A stretch of 64,000 nt of DNA. It comes from Clytia hemisphaerica. Taxonomy: Eukaryota > Cnidaria > Hydrozoa > Leptothecata > Clytiidae. The notes beneath the pieces were generated by a model that was given only the letters and a program-made list of their open reading frames with translations, was not told the DNA's origin and made no database searches. The stretch lies in the NCBI GenBank assembly GCA_902728285.1, contig CACVBU010000389.1:46734-110733 (forward strand). The letters are read 5' to 3'. The position numbers were made by a program, and so were the translations under genes. Positions 57,662 to 64,000 of this stretch are shown here, one piece after another; position 1 is the first letter of the stretch, and every line of letters begins with the position of its first letter.

Positions 57662-58502
57662 CATAGGATCCACCCCCCAGAGATTTGGGGGTAGCTAAAA
57701 AAAAAAGTGTTAAAAAAGCCAGGTACCTGCATTTTCATTAGTGGGGCGGGGGCTGTTGTTTTTGTATGAAGTCATCACCCTTGAGTTCCTTGAAACCCTT
57801 GAAACACCCTAGAAAAGTCAATATTATTTTGGCGACTCTTGAATTTGAAATGCAAGATTTATACCCTTAAGCCCTTGAAATGCCAAATTTTGTGGCCATT
57901 TTCAGCCATTTTAACTTTCAGAAATACAAAATTTTTCCCATTGCCTGGGATACAAACATTGCAGTGACTTAAAAATGAGAAAACATACTTTTGGAACTCC
58001 TGAGACTCAAGGGGATATTACACGCTCATTCTTAGGGGTTTAACCTTCAACCCATTAAGTGCCACTGGAATTATATGAGATTGGCAGGCCAGGGTGATAG
58101 AATGGGTGGTTGTAAAATTATCAATTATCAGTTAATTTAATAAAGGCCCTCCTTTACACAAAAATTGTAAATTGAACCTTTCTCCTTTTGTCGACAGATT
58201 CCTTGAAATCTTTGAAAACTAGCAAAGATCAACTAAAAACCCTAGAAACCCTTAAAAGTTTGTGGTAAATAAAAATCTCTTGAAACCCTGGAAAATTATA
58301 GAAAAAAATGACACCCTTGAATTTGTTGAAAAAGAAGTGCTGGCCGCCATGGAAGTATTTTCCCAGGAATGACAAAAGAGCCTTTTTGTATTTTTAACAA
58401 TAAAAAAAATAAAAAAGGGGGTAACTCAAATTGGGGGGGGGGGGGGGGTTACTTTAGAATTCTAAAAATTTTGGGGGTACCTGAACCCTGGAGGACCCTA
58501 TG
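57662..58502. mobile_element. TIR element with CATAGG ends and CCCTTGAAA words
   Basis: CATAGGATCC at the left and GGACCCTATG at the right form short inverted ends, flanked by ATAACT (57,656-57,661 and 58,503-58,508). G-runs lie just inside both ends, and CCCTTGAAA words recur about eight times. A fragment of the right end recurs at 61,588-61,652. Confidence 0.65.
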
Positions 58503-59195
58503 ATAACTTCTTTCAGAATCATTGAACTTCTCGTTTTATACTTTAAAGGCAGATTATTATTCATATTTCCGGGTCAAAATGTTTGGCACTTGATCCAATC
58601 GTTTGCTTATCTTTCTTGCGTGGTCGTTGTTTGAATTTCAGTCAATGCTTATAAAATACGGTTGTTATAAGAGTATCTAACTCCTCACTAGGAGGGAACA
58701 GATCATAGATTCGAATTGAACACGTAATTACTAATAGCAATTAACATTACGAGACAGACGACCTAACCGCTTGAGCTAACCCCGCTTTGAAAGTAGTGAG
58801 AGAAAGCATGAACTGATAAGAAAGAAAAAGGAGAGAAAGAATCAAGAAGAAAATTAATTCCCGCTTTGATGTTATTATCGAAACAAAAGGATCAGTCATG
58901 CCGAAATTCCTTTCCACACGTCAGCAATCTACTTTTTATAAATAGAAAAACAAGATTGTAAGGAAGATTCTAAAAAAAATAGCTGTTTTCTTAGACGACT
59001 ACGTTTTAAAAAGGTTCAGAGATCCAATGATTGTATAAAGCCATTCAAATCTAAAGATCTCTCATTGTTAGCTTCAAGTTTCTAAAACTCAAAAACACAA
59101 AGAGAGGGGTAACTCTAACTTATTCATTTATTACATACAAACATTTGATACTATTTTTAGCATAAAGTCATTTTGAAACCTTTCCTGGTCACAAC

Positions 59196-59404
59196 TATCG
59201 TGAGATTGGGTAACTTGCATCAGTGGAGGCAAACATGCACAGCCCTCAAATGAATGACCCGTCTGGTCATTAAAATACAAAGTCTAAGCGGAGCTGCTTA
59301 GTTCATTTGTTTTGAAATTTTGCTGCTTTGAATAGTCAGTCACTTGATGGCTATGCAAGTTTCCCTCCACTGATGCAAGCCACAAGCTACCCAACTTCAC
59401 GGTA
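59196..59404. mobile_element. TACCGTGAGATTGGG MITE, complete copy
   Basis: It runs from TATCGTGAGATTGGGTAACT to CTACCCAACTTCACGGTA, with inner arms CAGTGGAGGC and CCTCCACTGATGCAAG. At 209 bp it gives the unsplit length of the family. Confidence 0.75.
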
Positions 59405-59542
59405 TACATCATAACTCTAAATCTCACGTTTATTTTTTGTGTTAGGAATTTTAGTCTTAATCTTCTCGCAAAATTCATTTTTGAAATTTCTCTTGCAGAG
59501 TTTCTGAAAATATTTGTTCTTCTTTTTTATGTTGCTTTTATT

Positions 59543-61463
59543 CGGTTTGTGTAATTTACGATGCGCGATCCAACGATTCACGATGCACGATGCATGATCC
59601 ATGCATGATTTATGTCGATTTATGTTAATTATTCTAATTATGCACAAATAAGTTTTCATAATGCTACAATCCTTCAAGAAATATTTGAGACAAAAGGGAA
59701 ATCCACCGGGGTGTTTTGAAACCACAATCGATTTGTAAGTGCTCTAAAGTAGGTTCGAAGGGTAGAGTTTTAACTCTGAGTTTTAACGCTAGACTTAAGA
59801 CTTAGGACCTTAGGATCTGAGGATCCAAAAGTTCAAAAATGGTCCAGTAAGGCTCCGAATCTAGCCTGGAAGTCTGCCTACCTGTCTCAAATTGAAATAT
59901 TTGATTAACTTAAAGAGATAGCCCAAAATCGGCTTTTTCGCCCGAACTTTAAATCTCGAAAAACGTCAAAATAACCGGAATTCTCAATATATTTCTTGAA
60001 AGATTGTCTGAGAAACTGAAAAATCCCAAATTCTGCTCAGCGGGGGTTCTTATTCCAAGTTTAAAGCAATTTTTCTGGCTCAAAAATCCCCTTTCTTCAA
60101 TTTTAGGGGCTAAAACTAAAAAAAAAGTCAAAATTTGCTGAAATTTTCACGTTTTTGACTTTTCGTAAATTGGACCTTTGCAAAATATTAAATATTTCAT
60201 AAAAAAGTGATTTTGGCCAGGAGCAAACCCTTTAGAATGGTCCGAAACATGCTTTAAGACGAATTTTAGAGGTCTTCAGGTAATTTTGGACCCCCCGCAG
60301 AGCAGAAATCAGCATTTTTCAGTTTTTCAGACAATCCTTCAAGAAATATTTGAGACAAAAGGGAAATCCACCGGGGTGTTTTGAAACCACAATCGATTTG
60401 TAAGTGCTCTAAAGTAGGTTCGAAGGGTAGAGTTTTAACTCTGAGTTTTAACGCTAGACTTAAGACTTAGGACCTTAGGATCTGAGGATCCAAAAGTTCA
60501 AAAATGGTCCAGTAAGGCTCCGAATCTAGCCTGGAAGTCTGCCTACCCGTCTCAAATTGAAATATTCGATTAACTTAAAGAGATAGCCCAAAATCGGCTT
60601 TTTCGCCCGAACTTTAAATCTCGAAAAACGTCAAAATAACCGGAATTCTCAATATATTTCTTGAAAGATTGTAGCTACAAACATCATATAACAATAACGA
60701 AAAAAAATTAAAAAAAGAAGGGGAAATAATTTATCATAATCATAATGATTAAAATAACTTTCTTCTACATCTTCTGTGTAGAAAAACCAAAAATTGATAG
60801 CGAGAGTTTGTTTTTAAAACGAAAGAAAAAGCCTTGACGTCATAGAAAAGTTTTGGCGCGAAAAATTTATTAAAAGAAAACTCATTTTTGTATGTTTATT
60901 ATTTTTTTAAGAACAGTGAATAAGGTAAATAAGGAATCATTGGCTACATTACTTTTGGCATGTTCTTATAAAAGCCTTTTACCAACAGAATGGCAACTGG
61001 TGTTTTTATTTATTTGATTTTTTCTCTGTTTGATGATCAAGTTAATTCATTTTATTTGATCATTCTCAAAAAAGGTGAGCTTATACACGCGCTAAACGTC
61101 TTCCCCCTACTTTACCACAACATTGTAAGTTTTTGTTTATAACCCTGTCTCAATCCAATGCATTTGGTTGGTTTAATCAGAGAAACGTTGTTTTTTTTAA
61201 GAAAGAGAGCAAATAGGTTACATAAGATAAATATTCAATTCAAAGCATGGGCAAAAAAGTTTATGTTTTGTTTTGATTTGATTTGATTGTTGAGGTTAAA
61301 TTTATACACGCATACTTTACAAAGGAATACAAAAGAAGGAATTAAAATATGTGATTACTAAAACCTATAAATGCATAATTAGAATAATTAACATAATATA
61401 TGCATGGATCGTGCATCGTGCATCGTGAATCGTTGGATCGTGCATCGTAAATTACACAAACCG
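59543..61463. mobile_element. Mutator-like element, non-autonomous, 9-bp duplication
   Basis: The inverted repeats of about 110 bases start CGGTTTGTGTAATTTACGAT and contain iterated CGATGCACGAT words and TTAATTATTCTAATTATGCA. The 9-bp direct repeat GCTTTTATT flanks it (59,534-59,542 and 61,464-61,472). Long TIRs with a 9-bp duplication fit the Mutator-like superfamily. There is no transposase; the interior holds a recent composite duplication (59,666-60,672) and AT-rich filler. Confidence 0.85.
59666..60672. repeat. 342-bp direct repeats flanking a 323-bp inverted-repeat core
   Basis: Copies at 59,666-60,007 and 60,331-60,672 are equal in length and differ at only about two bases. Each has inverted ends ACAATCCTTCAAGAAATAT and ATATTTCTTGAAAGATTGT. 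The core between has its own inverted ends (CTGAGAAACTGAAAAAT and ATTTTTCAGTTTTTCAG). An open frame at 59,949-60,131 is not conserved coding sequence. Confidence 0.85.
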
Positions 61464-61587
61464 GCTTTTATTAGTGCTTTTAAATTGTTATTATTTAAAA
61501 AATATTTTTTTAGTATATCCGGGAAAATGTACATATATGTATGTACCCTTTTTTGGATTAATTTATAGAAATAGAAATAGAAAATTC

Positions 61588-61652
61588 AGAATTCTAAAAT
61601 TTTGGGGGTACCAAAATTTTTGGGGGGTACCTGAACCCTGGAGGACCCTATG
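61588..61652 (+). mobile_element. right-end fragment of the CATAGG element
   Basis: AATTTTGGGGGTACC is repeated, followed by TGAACCCTGGAGGACCC and TATG as at 58,466-58,502. Only the right end is present. Confidence 0.6.
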
Positions 61653-61699
61653 ACAGTATATCTTCTCAGAGGTCTGCGACTCATAAAATATATAAAAGA

Positions 61700-64000
61700 A
61701 ACAGATAAAAAAATTCACTCCATTAAGAATTAGTGAATAAGAATTAGTGAATAAGGCAAAACCTTGGGAAACCTGGTGGAGCCATCTTTTTCAGCGAACT
61801 AAAAAGAAAAAGAAACTAAAAAAGTTATAAAATACACTTACAAGACGCCCTGGTTTGGAACTGACAGACTGGACGAGGAAATCTGGCCAAGTGTCCAATA
61901 CAAACGAAAAAGCAGAATACTACTGAGGTCTCGGCAAATAACCAAGGACCAGCTGTGCGTGTGATTGGATCCACGTGCAGCTGAGCAGGTACCTCTTACT
62001 CTATCTTATTCTATCGTATATAAACTAATCTTTTACAACAATGATTCTCTCGCGACTGCTGCTCATTGCTATGTTATCCTGGCAACTAACTGAATGTCAG
62101 ATACCTTTGAACCAAGTAAACTCATTGCTTTGCTGCAAAGTTCTCTCTAAAAATGAAATCTCGCTGTTTTCCTTTGCTATTACTTATCAGGAAAATCGAT
62201 ACCACCCATGCAAGACGAAAACAAGTGCCATATTACAGCAGATGCTATTAATCATTAGTGGTACTGTCGAACTCAACCCTGGCCCATCACAGAAGTTGAA
62301 ATATCCCTGTGGTGAATGTTCAAAAGGCAGTTTCTTCTGGTGCTTCTATCGCTTGTGACCTCTGTAACCAGTGGTTTCACCTTAAATGTACCAACATGGA
62401 TGATCAAAATCTATCAATGCCACATCCAAGAGGAGAGTTTAGAATGGCTTTGTCCAAGTTGTGCTTTAGCAGACATCTCTTATAGTCTATTCGATACCTC
62501 GATCTCGTCCTGCAGCTCAACCTCTACCAACGATATCACACCCGAGAAAAAGAAAGTCAACCATCTACGTGTCGTTGTGTGCAATTTCCAAAGTATCTGG
62601 AACAAAAAAAAACTTCTGCTTGGAAACTATTTACATAAAAACGACATAGACGTTCTAATTGCTCTGAAACTCACTTGTCTTGTAACATTAGCAAACTCTC
62701 AATTCCTTCCAAAGCATTACCTCGCCATTCGAAAGGATCGCGATCATAGATGGAAAAGGAGGAGTAATCGTCATCCACAAAGATAACCTCCTAGTTCAAG
62801 AACTTCCGCAGCAAAAATCTGAAATTGTATCAATTAAAATAGAATCCTATGAGAAGCCAGTAATTCTCACAGCCTGCTACAGACCCCCATCAAGTGATGC
62901 TTCTTACAACATTCAGTTAATTAAAGATATTTCCAACACTGTGAAAAAGTATAAATGAACCCGCACTGGATTTGTGGAGACTTCAACCTTCCAGACATAG
63001 ACTGGGAATCTAACACTATTGTCAGAAGCCAATACTCAAAACAATTAAACGAAGATTTCCTTGCCCTTCGATGCTCTAAATCTCAATCAGCTTTTTGACT
63101 TCACACCTCGGAAAAAGCCATACTTGACCCTAATTCTAACGAACCGACCTGGTCTTACTAACAATGTGAGCCGTATGAAGGATTTGGTGACCATGAGACA
63201 GCTGTTATTGCTGATGTTTTCTGCCATCCCCCAAAATTGAAACCTATCCAACGCAAGATCATGTTTGGCATCGGGCAAATATAGAAGGCCTTCAAAAGGA
63301 TATGACTGAAGGTATACAAAAACTTCTGCACACAACAAACACTACAGAAACAGACATCGATAAATGTTGGGAAACGTTCAAGCCAAATTATCTCGAATTC
63401 GCAGGACAAACATGTACCAACAAAGACCACATCTCAGCGTTTCAATCAACCCTGGTTTAACGTAGTATGCAAAAAGGCAGTTCGAAAAAAGTCAAGAAGA
63501 TACCGAGTATACAAAAGAACTAAACTTGATCGAGACTGGAAAATATACCAGGAGGCAGCAAAATTGGCAAGAAAGACCTGCCAAAACGTATACAACACCT
63601 ACATCAAAGAAAACATTTGCAATGATAAGAAAAATAGCAAGAAAGTTCTTCTCATTTGTGAAATCCAAAAGAACAGACATTTGTGTTTATCACCTCTCTT
63701 GGGTGAAAACAACGAAATCCATACCAAAGAGGAGGAACTAGCAGAGATTCTAAATAACCAATTCACAAGTGTCTTCACAGAAGATGATGGTACAACCCCA
63801 ACACCATTAGGCCCTAAAGGAAAAAAAGATCAATGACATCATTGTTACCAAAAACGGAGTCGTAAAACTACTTAACGAATTGAATCCCTTTAAAGCTAGC
63901 GGTCCTGACGGAAATCGGAGCCCGTATTCTAAAGGAATCAGCTGACCAAGTTGCTGACGGTTCACCCTATTATTCAATGCATCATTAAAGCAAGGGAAAA
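61700..64000 (+). mobile_element. non-LTR retrotransposon (CR1/L2-like), 5' part, degenerate
   Basis: The putative 5' UTR is 61,700-62,040 and translation starts at 62,041. The N-terminus looks like a signal peptide (MILSRLLLIAMLSW). A 2A-like peptide, SGTVELNPGP, lies at 62,257-62,286. A PHD-type finger follows (CGEC, CDLC, WFHLKC, WLCPSC), crossed by two frameshifts near 62,330 and 62,430. An endonuclease domain follows (HLRVVVCNFQSIWNKK, TACYRPPSS, ICGDFNLPDIDW, GDHET), with several more frame breaks. The start of reverse transcriptase (LLNELNPFKASGPDG, about 63,865-63,915) is reached before the window ends. This order is that of CR1/L2-group elements. The copy is inactive because of the frame damage. 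Confidence 0.88.

Larger units (their letters stand above)
57083..59003. repeat. inverted-repeat structure with tRNA-like sequence in its arms
   Basis: The left arm, 57,083-57,301, is repeated in inverse at 58,751-59,003. It begins with CGTAGTCGTCTAAG, then GATTGCTGACGTGTGGAAAG and AACATCAAAGCGGGAATTAA, up to GGTTAGCTCAAGCGGTTAG. The arms are about 85-90% alike by eye. The interior contains a separate element at 57,662-58,502. This could be a long-TIR transposon or two tRNA-derived SINEs inserted head to head. Confidence 0.7.

Overview
The window is AT-rich animal DNA (roughly one third G+C by eye). The genes have spliceosomal introns with GT-AG junctions, genes lie on both strands, and interspersed repeats are very dense. 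No bacterial, archaeal or phage gene organisation is present. The host genes are typical metazoan ones: APPBP2, KIFBP, a rhodopsin-like receptor and a DUF1772 membrane protein. Together with a divergent GPCR and an unrecognised cysteine-rich secreted protein, they suggest an invertebrate, most likely a non-bilaterian such as a cnidarian. The phylum is inference; the metazoan assignment is secure.

Layout. 1-11,500: no intact gene; a decayed exon pair, ATCGAT-rich tracts, a 3-copy ~470-bp tandem repeat, and several TIR elements. 11,558-12,565 (-): a seven-transmembrane receptor. 14,892-17,048 (-): a four-exon gene for a 414-residue secreted protein with a duplicated cysteine module, with its poly(A) signal. 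17,100-26,800: intergenic, packed with nested non-autonomous DNA transposons. 26,863-44,276 (+): APPBP2, sixteen identified coding exons over 17.4 kb. Its introns hold a degenerate Ty1/copia element (30,981-35,756), two Tc1/mariner-like MITEs, a 3 x 478-bp tandem array, a large foldback and other repeats. 45,483-49,500: repeats. 49,570-52,152 (-): a three-exon DUF1772 gene. 54,742-56,529 (-): KIFBP, with an uninterrupted 595-codon frame. 57,083-61,463: inverted-repeat structures, one with tRNA-like sequence in its arms and one a Mutator-like element holding a recent internal duplication. 61,700-64,000 (+): the 5' part of a non-LTR retrotransposon with a 2A-like peptide, PHD-type finger, endonuclease and start of reverse transcriptase, running off the window.

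The host genes share no visible pathway. APPBP2 and KIFBP both relate to kinesin or microtubule transport, but this proximity is probably coincidental. The most striking signal is a set of small DNA elements bounded by G-runs and C-runs, several flanked by exact 8-bp duplications. Each is filled with its own iterated short word. Second is the duplicated cysteine-rich secreted protein, whose fold I do not recognise.
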